Source: an uncultured Bulleidia sp. (GTDB lineage Bacteria; Bacillota_I; Bacilli_A; Erysipelotrichales; Erysipelotrichaceae). From it: a DNA stretch of 64,000 nucleotides. The translations under genes were made by a program, and so were the position numbers. Below are positions 24,444 through 33,552 of the stretch, one piece after another. The DNA lies in NCBI GenBank assembly GCA_947087645.1, contig CAMUDN010000003.1, positions 1-64,000 on the forward strand. The letters run 5' to 3'. Within the stretch, counting starts at the first letter, position 1. Every line of letters starts with the position of its first letter. Under the pieces are notes generated by a model. That model worked only from the letters and a program-made list of their open reading frames with translations. It did no database searches and had not been told where the DNA came from.

Positions 24444-26264
24444 ATGAGTAAGATTATAGGTATTGATTTAGGAACAACCAATTCATGTGTTGCGGTTATG
24501 GAAGGTAAAGAAGCAAAGGTTATCGCTAATCCAGAGGGTAATCGCACAACTCCTTCGGTAGTTGCTTTTAAAAATGGTGAAAGAATTATTGGTGATGCTG
24601 CTAAGCGTCAATTGATTACTAATAAAGAAACAGTTTATTCTATTAAACGTTTAATGGGTACAAATAAGAAAGTAAGTTTGGAAGGTAAAGAGTATACGCC
24701 TCAAGAAATTTCAGCTATGATTTTATCTTATCTAAAGGATTATGCGGAAGCTTATTTGGGTGAAAAAGTTGAAAAAGCAGTTATTACCGTACCGGCATAT
24801 TTTAACGATGCTCAACGGCAAGCAACTAAAGATGCCGGTAAAATTGCTGGTTTGGATGTTTGTCGTATCATTAATGAACCAACAGCTTCAGCATTAGCTT
24901 TTGGCTTAGATAAAGACAGTTCTTTTGAACAAAAAATCCTTGTTTATGATTTAGGCGGTGGAACTTTTGATGTTTCTATTTTGGATATTGCAGATGGAAC
25001 ATTTGAAGTATTGTCGACAGCTGGTGATACAAGACTTGGTGGTGATGATTTTGATCAAAGAATTATTGATTGGTTAGCTGATAATTTCAAAAAAGAAAAT
25101 AATATTGATTTAAAGGCTGATAAAATGGCTTTACAACGTTTGAAAGAAGCTGCTGAAAAGGCAAAGAAAGATTTAAGTGGTATGTTACAAACGCAAATTT
25201 CATTACCATTTATTTCCGCTGGTGCAGCTGGTCCTTTGCATTTAGAAACAACATTAACACGAGCAAAGTTTAATGATTTAACAAAGGATCTTGTTGAAAA
25301 GACGATGGCTCCTGTACGTCAGGCTTTGGCAGATGCTAAATTGACAAAGAATGATATTCATCAAGTATTATTAGTTGGTGGTTCAACACGTATTCCAGCT
25401 GTTCAAGAAGCAGTTAAAAATGAACTTGGAAAAGAGCCTAATAAGTCAGTTAATCCAGATGAAGTTGTTGCTTTAGGTGCAGCTATTCAAGGTGGTGTTA
25501 TTTCGGGTGATGTTAAAGATGTTTTACTTTTAGATGTAACACCTTTAAGTTTAGGTATTGAAACAATGGGTGGTGTAATGACGGTCTTAATTCCACGTAA
25601 TACAACTATTCCAACTTCGAAGAGTCAAATATTTTCAACTGCTGCTGATAATCAGCCAGCTGTTGATATCCATGTTTTACAAGGTGAACGTACAGTAGCT
25701 AATGATAATAAGACTTTAGGTAATTTCCAATTGGATGGTATCGCACCGGCAAGACGTGGTGTTCCTCAAATAGAAGTTACATTTGATATTGATGTTAACG
25801 GTATTGTTCATGTTAAAGCTAAAGATAAAGCAACTAATAAAGAACAATCAATTACGATTAAAGATTCAAGTGGTTTAAGTGAAGATGAAATTAATCGGAT
25901 GGTACAAGAAGCAGAAGCTCATAAAGCTGATGATGAAAAATTCAAAGAACAAATTGAACTTAAGAATAAAGCAGAAGCTTATATTATTCAAATTGATGAA
26001 ACACTTAAACAAGATAATCCAAATGTAACACAGCAACAAAAAGATGAAGTTAAAAAATTACGTGATGAATTACAAGCAGCTATTGATCAAAATGACATGG
26101 CTTCATTAAAGACACGTCTAGAAACATTGGAAAATGCAATGAATACTCTTAGCCAATCGATGTATCAAAATGCTGCTAATACCCAAAATTCAGCTAATAA
26201 TACAGGTTCGCAAAGTAAAAATGACGACAATGTTGTTGATGCTGATTTTAAAGAAAAGAAATAA
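24444..26264 (+). CDS. dnaK: Chaperone DnaK (Hsp70)
   Basis: ATP-driven chaperone. 606 residues: IGIDLGTTNSCVAVMEG (phosphate 1), VYDLGGGTFDVSIL (phosphate 2), LLVGGSTRIPAVQ, the interdomain linker DVLLLDVTPLSLGIE, the substrate-binding domain and a helical lid ending in a disordered N/Q-rich tail with DDNVVDADFKEKK. The lack of the 24-residue loop in the ATPase domain and the length are typical of Gram-positive DnaK. AGGAGG upstream. Member of the CIRCE-controlled operon. Confidence 0.98.
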   Translation: MSKIIGIDLGTTNSCVAVMEGKEAKVIANPEGNRTTPSVVAFKNGERIIGDAAKRQLITNKETVYSIKRLMGTNKKVSLEGKEYTPQEISAMILSYLKDYAEAYLGEKVEKAVITVPAYFNDAQRQATKDAGKIAGLDVCRIINEPTASALAFGLDKDSSFEQKILVYDLGGGTFDVSILDIADGTFEVLSTAGDTRLGGDDFDQRIIDWLADNFKKENNIDLKADKMALQRLKEAAEKAKKDLSGMLQTQISLPFISAGAAGPLHLETTLTRAKFNDLTKDLVEKTMAPVRQALADAKLTKNDIHQVLLVGGSTRIPAVQEAVKNELGKEPNKSVNPDEVVALGAAIQGGVISGDVKDVLLLDVTPLSLGIETMGGVMTVLIPRNTTIPTSKSQIFSTAADNQPAVDIHVLQGERTVANDNKTLGNFQLDGIAPARRGVPQIEVTFDIDVNGIVHVKAKDKATNKEQSITIKDSSGLSEDEINRMVQEAEAHKADDEKFKEQIELKNKAEAYIIQIDETLKQDNPNVTQQQKDEVKKLRDELQAAIDQNDMASLKTRLETLENAMNTLSQSMYQNAANTQNSANNTGSQSKNDDNVVDADFKEKK

Positions 26265-26267
26265 TAA

Positions 26268-26291
26268 TTAGCGGAAGGAGACTTCCGCTAA
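26268..26291 (+). other. Intercistronic hairpin between dnaK and dnaJ
   Basis: Perfect 10-pair stem TTAGCGGAAG/CTTCCGCTAA with loop GAGA, followed by only ATTT. Without a T-run it is more likely an mRNA stabiliser, processing site or partial attenuator than a full terminator. It could set the DnaK:DnaJ ratio. Confidence 0.65.
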
Positions 26292-26310
26292 ATTTAGAAA
26301 GGAAGGCAGT

Positions 26311-27435
26311 ATGGCCGATAAAAGAGATTATTATGAAGTATTAGGAGTCGCTAAATCAGCCAGTGCTGATGAAATTAAAAGAGCTTATCGAAAATTAGCT
26401 AAAAAGTATCATCCAGATGTTAATAAAGAAGCTGGAGCTGAAGAAAAATTTAAAGAAATTAATGAAGCATATGAAGTTTTGTCTGATCCTAAGAAGAAAC
26501 AACAGTATGATAACTTTGGCTTTGCAGGTGTAGATCCTAATCAGGCTGGTGGCTTTTCGCAAGCAGACTTTGGTCCTTTTTCAGATTTTTTTAGTTCATT
26601 TAATAACTTTGATTTTGGTGATTTTTTCCATAGTGAAACTAAAAGACAAAGTTCACAAGTTGGTCAAAATCGCTATATGCGAATGAATTTATCTTTTTTA
26701 GATGCTTGTTTTGGTAAAAAAGAAACATTGAGTTTAGATGTTGATGTAATTTGTAATCACTGTCATGGTAGTTGTGCTGAATCGAGTCAGGATATTAAAA
26801 CTTGTAATAAATGCCAAGGTAGGGGATATATAGTGGTTAAACATCGTAGTATATTGGGAATAGTTGAATCACAACAAGTATGTCCAGATTGTCGTGGAAG
26901 TGGCAGAATTATTACGCAATCATGTCATGAATGCCATGGTAATGGATATATTAGAGAAAGACAAAATGTTGAAGTTAATATTCCAGCTGGAATTGATGAT
27001 GGGCAAGCTTTAAGAGTAAGTGGTAAAGGTGAAAGAGGAATTAATGGTGGAGCCAATGGTGATTTATATTTGGAAATTCACATTATGCCACATCAAAAAT
27101 TTCGGCGTGAAGGATCAAACATTTATTTAGATATTCCTATTACTGCTATTGATGCAACGTTGGGTACGGATATAGATGTACCGACTATATACGGTGATGT
27201 AACATTGAAAATACCAGCAGGTACGCAAGATGGTACAATGTTACGTTTAAGATCAAAAGGGGTTCCTGATTTACATAATCACAATAAAGTTGGGGATCAG
27301 ATATGTACAGTTAGGATTCAAATAGATCGTTATTTAACAAAAAGAGAGAAAGAGCTTTATCAAGAATTGGCCGATATTCAGCGGGCTGGTAAAGGTGAAA
27401 CAATTTGGCAGAAATTTAAGAAACAATTCTCTTAA
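26311..27435 (+). CDS. dnaJ: Chaperone DnaJ (Hsp40)
   Basis: Co-chaperone that delivers substrates to DnaK and stimulates its ATPase. 374 residues: J-domain (about 5-70) with the HPD motif in KKYHPDVNK, a Gly/Phe-rich segment (about 75-115), four zinc-cysteine repeats (CNHCHGSC, CNKCQGRG, CPDCRGSG, CHECHGNG; the first departs from CxxCxGxG at its last position), and the C-terminal substrate domains. AAAGGAAGG lies before the ATG. Third partner of the hrcA operon. Confidence 0.97.
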   Translation: MADKRDYYEVLGVAKSASADEIKRAYRKLAKKYHPDVNKEAGAEEKFKEINEAYEVLSDPKKKQQYDNFGFAGVDPNQAGGFSQADFGPFSDFFSSFNNFDFGDFFHSETKRQSSQVGQNRYMRMNLSFLDACFGKKETLSLDVDVICNHCHGSCAESSQDIKTCNKCQGRGYIVVKHRSILGIVESQQVCPDCRGSGRIITQSCHECHGNGYIRERQNVEVNIPAGIDDGQALRVSGKGERGINGGANGDLYLEIHIMPHQKFRREGSNIYLDIPITAIDATLGTDIDVPTIYGDVTLKIPAGTQDGTMLRLRSKGVPDLHNHNKVGDQICTVRIQIDRYLTKREKELYQELADIQRAGKGETIWQKFKKQFS

Positions 27436-27446
27436 GGAGGAATATA

Positions 27447-29993
27447 ATGAACGTTGAAAAAATGACAGAAGCTCTTCAGGAGCTTCTTTCTCTTTCTATT
27501 CAAAGAGCAAAGGATTTACATCATCCAGAAGTTCAACCTTTGCATTTTTTACAAATTATTCTAGAAAAAAATGATTTCCAAAGTTTTTTTCAAGAATTAG
27601 GAATAGATATTCAAACTATGAAAGATGAAATTGCTTTAGCATTGCATAAGTTAGCAACGGTTGAAGGCAATTATGATATACATTTATCAAGTAGTTTATA
27701 TCAAGCTTTTCAAGATGCTCAAGTGATAGCTGATACATATGGTGATAAATATTTGAGTCAAGGTACAGTTTTACTTGCTATTTTTAAAAGCCAAGATAGT
27801 TTTATTAAAGAATGGCTAAAAAAACATAATTTATCAATACAACAAATTGAAAAAGCCGAAAAAAAGAGAAGAGGAGGTATTAGTATGGAAGAAAAAACAT
27901 CGGAAAGTCAGATTGAAGCATTAAAGAAATATGGTCATGATATTGTTCAAGATGTTAAAGATGGTAAGATTGATCCTGTAATTGGACGAGATGAAGAAAT
28001 AAGAAGAGTTATGGAAATTCTTTCTCGTAAAACAAAAAATAATCCTATCTTGATTGGTGAACCTGGTGTTGGTAAAACAGCTATTGTAGAGGGATTAGCA
28101 TGGCGTATTATGAATGGTGATGTACCGTTAGGCTTGAAAGATAAAAAATTAATTGAACTTGATATGGGTGCTTTAATAGCTGGTGCTAAATATCGTGGTG
28201 AATTTGAAGAACGTTTAAAAGGTATTTTAAAAGAAGTTAAAGCAGCAGCAGGATCAATTATTCTTTTTATTGATGAAATTCATAATTTAGTTGGGGCTGG
28301 TAAAACAGAAGGATCAATGGATGCCGCTAATTTATTAAAGCCAATGTTAGCACGGGGAGAATTAAAATGTATTGGTGCAACAACATTTGATGAATATCGA
28401 CTATATATTGAAAAAGATCGGGCTCTAGAACGTCGTTTTCAAAAGATTATGGTTAATCAGCCAAGTGTTGAGGATACTATATCTATATTACGTGGTTTAA
28501 AAGAACGTTTTGAATCACATCATGGTGTTAGAATTAAAGATGAAGCTATTATTGCTGCCGCAACTTTATCTGATCGTTATATTACAGATCGTTTTTTACC
28601 TGATAAAGCAATTGATTTAATTGATGAAGCATGTGCTACTATTCGAGTAGAAATGGATTCAATGCCAACTGAATTGGATGAGTTATCACGTAAAATAATG
28701 ACGTTACAAATTGAAGAAACATCATTGAAAGAAGAAACAGATGAAAAAGCTAAAAATAGATTATTAGAAATTCAGAAAGATTTAGCTGATTTATCAGAAA
28801 AGAAAGCTTCGTTAATGGATATTTGGACAAAAGAAAAAACGAAGGCAGATAACATTAAGAAAGCTAAAGAAGAGTTAGAAAAAGAAAAAAGAAATTTAAA
28901 TACAGCTCAAAATGAAGCTAATTATGAATTGGCAGCAAAGTTAAAATATGAAACAATTCCTAATTTAGAAAGACAGATTAAAGAAGCTGAAAATAATGAT
29001 GAAAATCAATTAATTCAACAAGATGTTGATGCTGATATGGTAGCGAAAATTGTGTCTCAGTGGACACATATTGAAGTATCTAAATTGCTTGCTACGGAAA
29101 GACAAAAAGTATTGCATTTATCAACATATTTAGCTAAACGAGTAATGGGACAAGATGAAGCTTTACGCTTAGTTAGTGATGCTATTATAAGAGCTAAGGC
29201 GAATATTCAAGATGAGCATCGACCATTAGGAAGTTTCTTATTTTTAGGACCAACTGGTGTTGGTAAAACAGAAGTAGCTAAAGCGTTAGCTGAACAATTA
29301 TTTGATGATGAAAATAAAATTATTCGTATTGATATGAGTGAATATATGGAGAAATTTTCTGTTTCACGTTTAATTGGTGCTCCTCCTGGATATGTTGGTT
29401 ATGAAGAAGGCGGTCAATTAAGTGAAGCTGTTCGTCGTAATCCTTATTCCATTGTTCTTTTAGATGAAATAGAGAAAGCTCATCCAGATGTGTTTAATAT
29501 TTTATTACAAGTATTAGATGATGGACGAATTACGGATTCTAAGGGTGTTACGGTTGATTTTAAAAATACAATTATTATCATGACTTCAAATTTAGGAAGT
29601 CAATATGCTTTTGAAAAAGAACACCAAAAAGAAAAATATCAAAAAGAAATCAGGTTACATTTTAAACCAGAATTTTTAAATAGAATTGATGAAATTATTA
29701 TTTTTAATGCATTAGATGATAATGTTTCAAAACAAATTGCAATGAAATTTTTAAATCAGCTACAAGGTCGTTTAAAGAATAAAGATGTATCTTTAGAAGT
29801 TAGTGATCGGGCAAAAGAAAGAATTGTTAAAATTGGTACTGATCCGGAATTTGGTGCTCGTCCAATGAAGCGTCATATTCAAAAAGAAATTGAAACTAAT
29901 ATTGCTCGTATTTTATTAGCAAATCCAGATGTTCAAGGTAAGACAATTGTTGTTGATGCTAATGCAGAAGGTTATAATATTTACTTAAAATAG
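27447..29993 (+). CDS. clpB: ATP-dependent disaggregase ClpB
   Basis: Hsp100 that pulls proteins out of aggregates together with DnaK. 848 residues: N-terminal Clp repeat domain (about 1-145), first AAA+ module with GEPGVGKTAIVEG and LFIDEIHNLVGAG, a coiled-coil middle domain (about 410-530), second AAA+ module with GPTGVGKTEVAKAL, LLDEIEKAHPDVF and the C-terminal FGARPMKRHIQ. The middle domain marks it as ClpB rather than ClpC; no ClpP-binding loop was identified. It is 11 bases after dnaJ with AGGAGG, so probably under the same CIRCE control. Confidence 0.95.
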   Translation: MNVEKMTEALQELLSLSIQRAKDLHHPEVQPLHFLQIILEKNDFQSFFQELGIDIQTMKDEIALALHKLATVEGNYDIHLSSSLYQAFQDAQVIADTYGDKYLSQGTVLLAIFKSQDSFIKEWLKKHNLSIQQIEKAEKKRRGGISMEEKTSESQIEALKKYGHDIVQDVKDGKIDPVIGRDEEIRRVMEILSRKTKNNPILIGEPGVGKTAIVEGLAWRIMNGDVPLGLKDKKLIELDMGALIAGAKYRGEFEERLKGILKEVKAAAGSIILFIDEIHNLVGAGKTEGSMDAANLLKPMLARGELKCIGATTFDEYRLYIEKDRALERRFQKIMVNQPSVEDTISILRGLKERFESHHGVRIKDEAIIAAATLSDRYITDRFLPDKAIDLIDEACATIRVEMDSMPTELDELSRKIMTLQIEETSLKEETDEKAKNRLLEIQKDLADLSEKKASLMDIWTKEKTKADNIKKAKEELEKEKRNLNTAQNEANYELAAKLKYETIPNLERQIKEAENNDENQLIQQDVDADMVAKIVSQWTHIEVSKLLATERQKVLHLSTYLAKRVMGQDEALRLVSDAIIRAKANIQDEHRPLGSFLFLGPTGVGKTEVAKALAEQLFDDENKIIRIDMSEYMEKFSVSRLIGAPPGYVGYEEGGQLSEAVRRNPYSIVLLDEIEKAHPDVFNILLQVLDDGRITDSKGVTVDFKNTIIIMTSNLGSQYAFEKEHQKEKYQKEIRLHFKPEFLNRIDEIIIFNALDDNVSKQIAMKFLNQLQGRLKNKDVSLEVSDRAKERIVKIGTDPEFGARPMKRHIQKEIETNIARILLANPDVQGKTIVVDANAEGYNIYLK

Positions 29994-30058
29994 CTTAAAA
30001 TTCTTTAGTTTAGCTCAAAATAATGATACATTTAAAAAGTAAAGATGAGGGAATAAGA

Positions 30059-30547
30059 ATGAATTCAGATGCTTTTCAATGGATTATGATTGCTATTTTT
30101 GGCTTTTTAGCTATTTATATGGCTTATATTAATAGCAGAATAAGGAGTAAAATAATAATTAAAGATCAACGTTGGACTTTTATTCGTATAATTGTTGTTT
30201 TAATTACTATTTTAAGTACATTAGAATTGTTAAAAGGTTTTTCTATACTGATACTATTACGTTATTTTGTGACGATCATTGCTTGCCTTATCTTCTTTTT
30301 AAGCCATGATGGTGTTAGTGAACAAGGAGTTATTGCAGGTACAAATTTTACTAAATATCAAGATGTTCATGCTTATGATATTTATGATAAGGGTAAAAAA
30401 GTTATTCTTGTTCTTGTTATTGCTGATCATAAAGATAAAGAAGAAATGGTTCGAGAAATTATTTTTGAGCAGGATAAGCGTGCTAAATTAGAAACATTTT
30501 TAAAGGAAAAAATAGGGCGTAAATATCGTCGAATGCGAAGAAATTGA
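30059..30547 (+). CDS. Uncharacterised three-segment membrane protein
   Basis: I do not recognise this family. 162 residues from ATG 30059, which has GAGGGA at 30047-30052; an upstream in-frame ATG at 30023 would add 12 polar residues and has no ribosome site. Hydrophobic segments lie at about 6-24, 42-60 and 64-84. The C-terminal half is soluble, with a GxxxxGTNFTKYQDVHAYDIYDKGKK stretch reminiscent of small bacterial PH-like or DUF domains attached to membranes, and ends in a very basic tail (KYRRMRRN). It follows clpB after 65 bases and precedes a terminator. No function can be given. Confidence 0.7.
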   Translation: MNSDAFQWIMIAIFGFLAIYMAYINSRIRSKIIIKDQRWTFIRIIVVLITILSTLELLKGFSILILLRYFVTIIACLIFFLSHDGVSEQGVIAGTNFTKYQDVHAYDIYDKGKKVILVLVIADHKDKEEMVREIIFEQDKRAKLETFLKEKIGRKYRRMRRN

Positions 30548-30560
30548 AATTAAAAAAATT

Positions 30561-30595
30561 AAAAGTCGGAAAGATTATTTCCGACTTTTATCTTT
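30561..30595 (+). terminator. Terminator before the NAD operon
   Basis: Perfect 12-pair stem AAAAGTCGGAAA (30561-30572) with TTTCCGACTTTT (30578-30589), 5-base loop, then ATCTTT. It closes the hrcA-to-membrane-protein transcript. Confidence 0.8.
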
Positions 30596-30600
30596 ATGTA

Positions 30601-30628
30601 TTGTCGAAATAGCGAAAAGTGATATTAT
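30601..30628 (+). promoter_or_regulatory. Promoter of the NAD salvage operon
   Basis: TTGTCG (30601-30606), 16-base spacer, TATTAT (30623-30628) with TG at 30620-30621 forming an extended -10. The start would be near 30635, inside the inverted repeat that follows. Confidence 0.5.
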
Positions 30629-30631
30629 TAA

Positions 30632-30648
30632 ATGGTCAAAATGACTAT
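30632..30648 (+). promoter_or_regulatory. Candidate NrtR operator
   Basis: Inverted repeat ATGGTCA-AAA-TGACTAT, six of seven positions symmetric, located between the -10 and the start codon of the nrtR-like gene. Position over the transcription start suits autorepression. The assignment rests on location and symmetry, not on a known motif match. Confidence 0.45.
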
Positions 30649-30657
30649 AGAGGTAAT

Positions 30658-31512
30658 ATGGACGATATTAAGAATGAAAAAGGTGAAACATTAACTGAAT
30701 TTTTAGCACATTATGACAGTTCAAAATATGAAAAAGCTAGTCAAACAGCGGATTGTTTAGTTTTTAGTGTGCAAAATGGGAAATTAAAATTACTTTTAAT
30801 CCAACGTCGTGATCATCCTTTTATTCATGAATGGGCTATGCCGGGTGGCTTTATGAATATTGATGAAGATTTAGATCAGGCAGCTTTAAGAGAATTAAAA
30901 GAAGAAACATCTTTATCACAATCTATTTATTTTGAACAACTTTATACTTTTTCTAAAGTTGATCGTGATCCACGTACACGTGTTATTACAACTGTTTATT
31001 TAACTATGGTACCAGCTTCGGCAATTGCTTTAGCAAAAGCTAATGATGATGCTTTAACAGTATCATGGTTTGATGTTTATAAAGAAAAAATATGTTTTGG
31101 TGATAATTATCGTTTAACTAAATTAGTGTTGGTAAATAATGATCTTAAAATTGCTTATGAAATTAAAGATATTATACAAGAAAATTATATTCAAACACAG
31201 TCACAATTGCTAACACAAGCAAAACTGGCAGGAGATCATTATAAAGCAATTAGTATGGCAATGGATTATTTACAACAGCGAGTTATGTCAGATGGTTTAT
31301 TATTCCATTTATTAGCTGATAAATTTAGCTTAAGAGATGCACAATTAGCATATGAAGCAGTTATTAATCGTCATATAGATACACCTAATTTTAGACGTGA
31401 TATTCGTAAATATATTATTGATAGTCAATCATTTGATCGACAAAATGGACGTATTGTTAAATTGTATAAGTATAATCCATTGAGCCGTTGGTGGAGGAAA
31501 GAATTTAAATGA
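30658..31512 (+). CDS. nrtR: NrtR-type Nudix regulator of NAD metabolism
   Basis: 284 residues: an N-terminal Nudix domain (about 30-165) and a C-terminal winged-helix domain (about 205-280, LRDAQLAYEAVINRHIDTPN then FRRDIRKYI), the layout of NrtR repressors that sense ADP-ribose and control NAD synthesis. The Nudix box GGFMNIDEDLDQAALRE-L-KEE is complete in its Glu residues, with only the last glycine replaced (EETSL), so it may still hydrolyse ADP-ribose, whereas many NrtR proteins have lost this. Start 30658 has AGAGG upstream. First gene of the operon with pncA, pncB, nadD and nadE, and joined to pncA by ATGA; that context strongly supports the call. Confidence 0.82.
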   Translation: MDDIKNEKGETLTEFLAHYDSSKYEKASQTADCLVFSVQNGKLKLLLIQRRDHPFIHEWAMPGGFMNIDEDLDQAALRELKEETSLSQSIYFEQLYTFSKVDRDPRTRVITTVYLTMVPASAIALAKANDDALTVSWFDVYKEKICFGDNYRLTKLVLVNNDLKIAYEIKDIIQENYIQTQSQLLTQAKLAGDHYKAISMAMDYLQQRVMSDGLLFHLLADKFSLRDAQLAYEAVINRHIDTPNFRRDIRKYIIDSQSFDRQNGRIVKLYKYNPLSRWWRKEFK

Positions 31513-32030
31513 AACAAGTATTAGTAGTTGTTGATATGCAAGTTGATTTTGTTACAGGTAGTTTAGGTACTAAGCAGGCACAAGATATTATTGTCGATAG
31601 TTGTCATTTTATACAGCAGTTTGAGGGTCCTATTTTTGTAACGATGGATACCCATACACCAAAATATTTAAATACAAATGAGGGTAGACATTTACCGGTT
31701 ATGCATTGTATTAAAAATACGGTTGGTTGGCAATTAGAAAAGCATATTCAAAAAGCATTAGAAGATAAAAAGTATACAATCATTGAAAAAGGTCAATTTG
31801 GTAGTTTTGACTTAGTACATCAGGTTGTTAAAGAAAGGCCAGATAAAATTAGTATAATTGGTATTTGTACAGATATTTGTGTTTTAAACAATGCTCTTTT
31901 ATTAAAAACAGCATTACCTGAAATTGAAATAGAAGTATATGCTGATTTAACTAGCGCAACAAGTGTAAAAATGAAAGATATGAGTCTTGAATTAATGCAT
32001 TTAAATCAAATTGAAATAAGGAGAAGTTAA
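31509..32030 (+). CDS. pncA: Nicotinamidase
   Basis: Deaminates nicotinamide to nicotinate. 173-residue isochorismatase-fold enzyme: VVDMQVDFVTGSLG with catalytic Asp8, the metal-binding DTHTPKY region followed by the conserved H..PxH segment GRHLPVMHC, and the nucleophile cysteine in GICTDICVLNNAL. Start overlaps the nrtR stop (ATGA). First enzyme of the salvage route encoded by this operon; one base separates it from pncB. Confidence 0.92.
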   Translation: MKQVLVVVDMQVDFVTGSLGTKQAQDIIVDSCHFIQQFEGPIFVTMDTHTPKYLNTNEGRHLPVMHCIKNTVGWQLEKHIQKALEDKKYTIIEKGQFGSFDLVHQVVKERPDKISIIGICTDICVLNNALLLKTALPEIEIEVYADLTSATSVKMKDMSLELMHLNQIEIRRS

Positions 32031-32031
32031 G

Positions 32032-33552
32032 ATGGGGAAAATCCAAGTAGACGCATATATACCATCCGAAGATTATGAAAATCCAGCCATGGTAACTGAT
32101 TTTTACGAATTTACAATGGCTAATTCATTATTTTTACATGGTTATAAAGATACAATAATGGTTTTTGATATGTTTTTTCGTGAAAATCCAGATCAGATGG
32201 GTTATGCAATTAGTGCTGGACAACATAAACTATTACGTTTTTTAAAGAATTATCATTTTAATGAACAGGATATTAAATGGTTAAGATTTAAAGGAATGAG
32301 TGAAGAATTTTGTGCCTATTTACGTAATTATCACTGGCAAGGTGATGTTTATATGCTACGTGAAGGAACAGTGTGCTATCCACAAGTACCAATGGTACGT
32401 ATTGAGTGTGATATGGTTGGGGCTATTTTAATTGAAACATATCTATTACAAACGATGAATTTTCATAGTTTAATAGCTACTAAAGCAACTAAAATTACGG
32501 GTTTAAATACTAAAAGAGAAAGAAAAGTTATGGAATTTGGTACACGTCGGGCACAAGGTGAATCAGCTGGTAATGATGGTGCTTATGCAGCTGTTTTAGG
32601 GGGCTGTATTGGTACAGCAAATTGTTTAGCAGAAATGAAATATGGTCAAGAAGTTAAGGCAACAGGTACGATTGCCCATTCATATATTGAATTTTTTCCT
32701 AGTGAATATGAAGCTTTTAAGGCATATGCTGAAAGTTATCCAACAAATGTTTCATTGCTATTAGATACATATAGTATTTTTAATTCAGGTTTACCAAATT
32801 TAATTCGTCTTGATGATGAATTGATTAAGAAATATCCTAATGATCCTGAGCGACGTGTTAAATCAGCTCGTATTGATTCAGGAGATCTAGCTCGTGGTTA
32901 TAAAAAAATAAGAAAAGCTTTAGATGCTGTTGGTAAGTCATATATTAAATTAGTTGCTTCAAATTCCCTTGATGAGAAGAAAATGTCCAATATGGAATTG
33001 TATGAAGGTGCTAAATTTGATGTTTATGGTGTGGGTGAAAAACTGATTACTTCAGCAACTGATCCTGTTTTTGGTGGTGTTTATAAATTGGTGGCAGTGA
33101 AAAATAAAGATGGTAGTTATGTGCCTAAGATGAAATTTTCTGATTCGGCTTCCAAAGCGATTATTCCTGGTAAACTTATGGCATGGCGGGTATTTGATGA
33201 AGAGGGTAAAGGGCAATGTGATATTATTGCTTTAGATGATGAAAAATTTGAAAATGGTAAGGAAATTGAATTGGTTAATTTAGATCCCGATGCTTTAGAA
33301 CCAACCGTTAGAATTAAACCTTTTCATGTTGAAAGAATTTTAGTTCCACATATGTTAAAAGGGGAAATAGTTATTGATTTACCAGATATTCGAGCTAAAA
33401 AAGACTATGTTCGTGAACAATTACAATATCGAGTTTGGGAATCTGAACTAAGACCAACTTTGCCACATCGTCATTATGTTGATTTGAGTCCTAAATTAGC
33501 TAAGCTAAGAGCTAGTTTATATGAAAAACTTTATCGGGAAACAGGAAAATGA
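32032..33552 (+). CDS. pncB: Nicotinate phosphoribosyltransferase
   Basis: Makes nicotinate mononucleotide from nicotinate and PRPP with ATP. 506 residues. Seen: MVTDFYEFTMANSLF at the N-terminus (substrate-side motif YxxTM), MEFGTRRAQG, TGTIAHSYIEFFPSE containing the phosphorylated histidine, and VKSARIDSGDLA. All are typical of the long nicotinate-specific class. An AGGAGAAG site precedes the ATG, and its stop overlaps the nadD start (ATGA). Confidence 0.95.
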   Translation: MGKIQVDAYIPSEDYENPAMVTDFYEFTMANSLFLHGYKDTIMVFDMFFRENPDQMGYAISAGQHKLLRFLKNYHFNEQDIKWLRFKGMSEEFCAYLRNYHWQGDVYMLREGTVCYPQVPMVRIECDMVGAILIETYLLQTMNFHSLIATKATKITGLNTKRERKVMEFGTRRAQGESAGNDGAYAAVLGGCIGTANCLAEMKYGQEVKATGTIAHSYIEFFPSEYEAFKAYAESYPTNVSLLLDTYSIFNSGLPNLIRLDDELIKKYPNDPERRVKSARIDSGDLARGYKKIRKALDAVGKSYIKLVASNSLDEKKMSNMELYEGAKFDVYGVGEKLITSATDPVFGGVYKLVAVKNKDGSYVPKMKFSDSASKAIIPGKLMAWRVFDEEGKGQCDIIALDDEKFENGKEIELVNLDPDALEPTVRIKPFHVERILVPHMLKGEIVIDLPDIRAKKDYVREQLQYRVWESELRPTLPHRHYVDLSPKLAKLRASLYEKLYRETGK

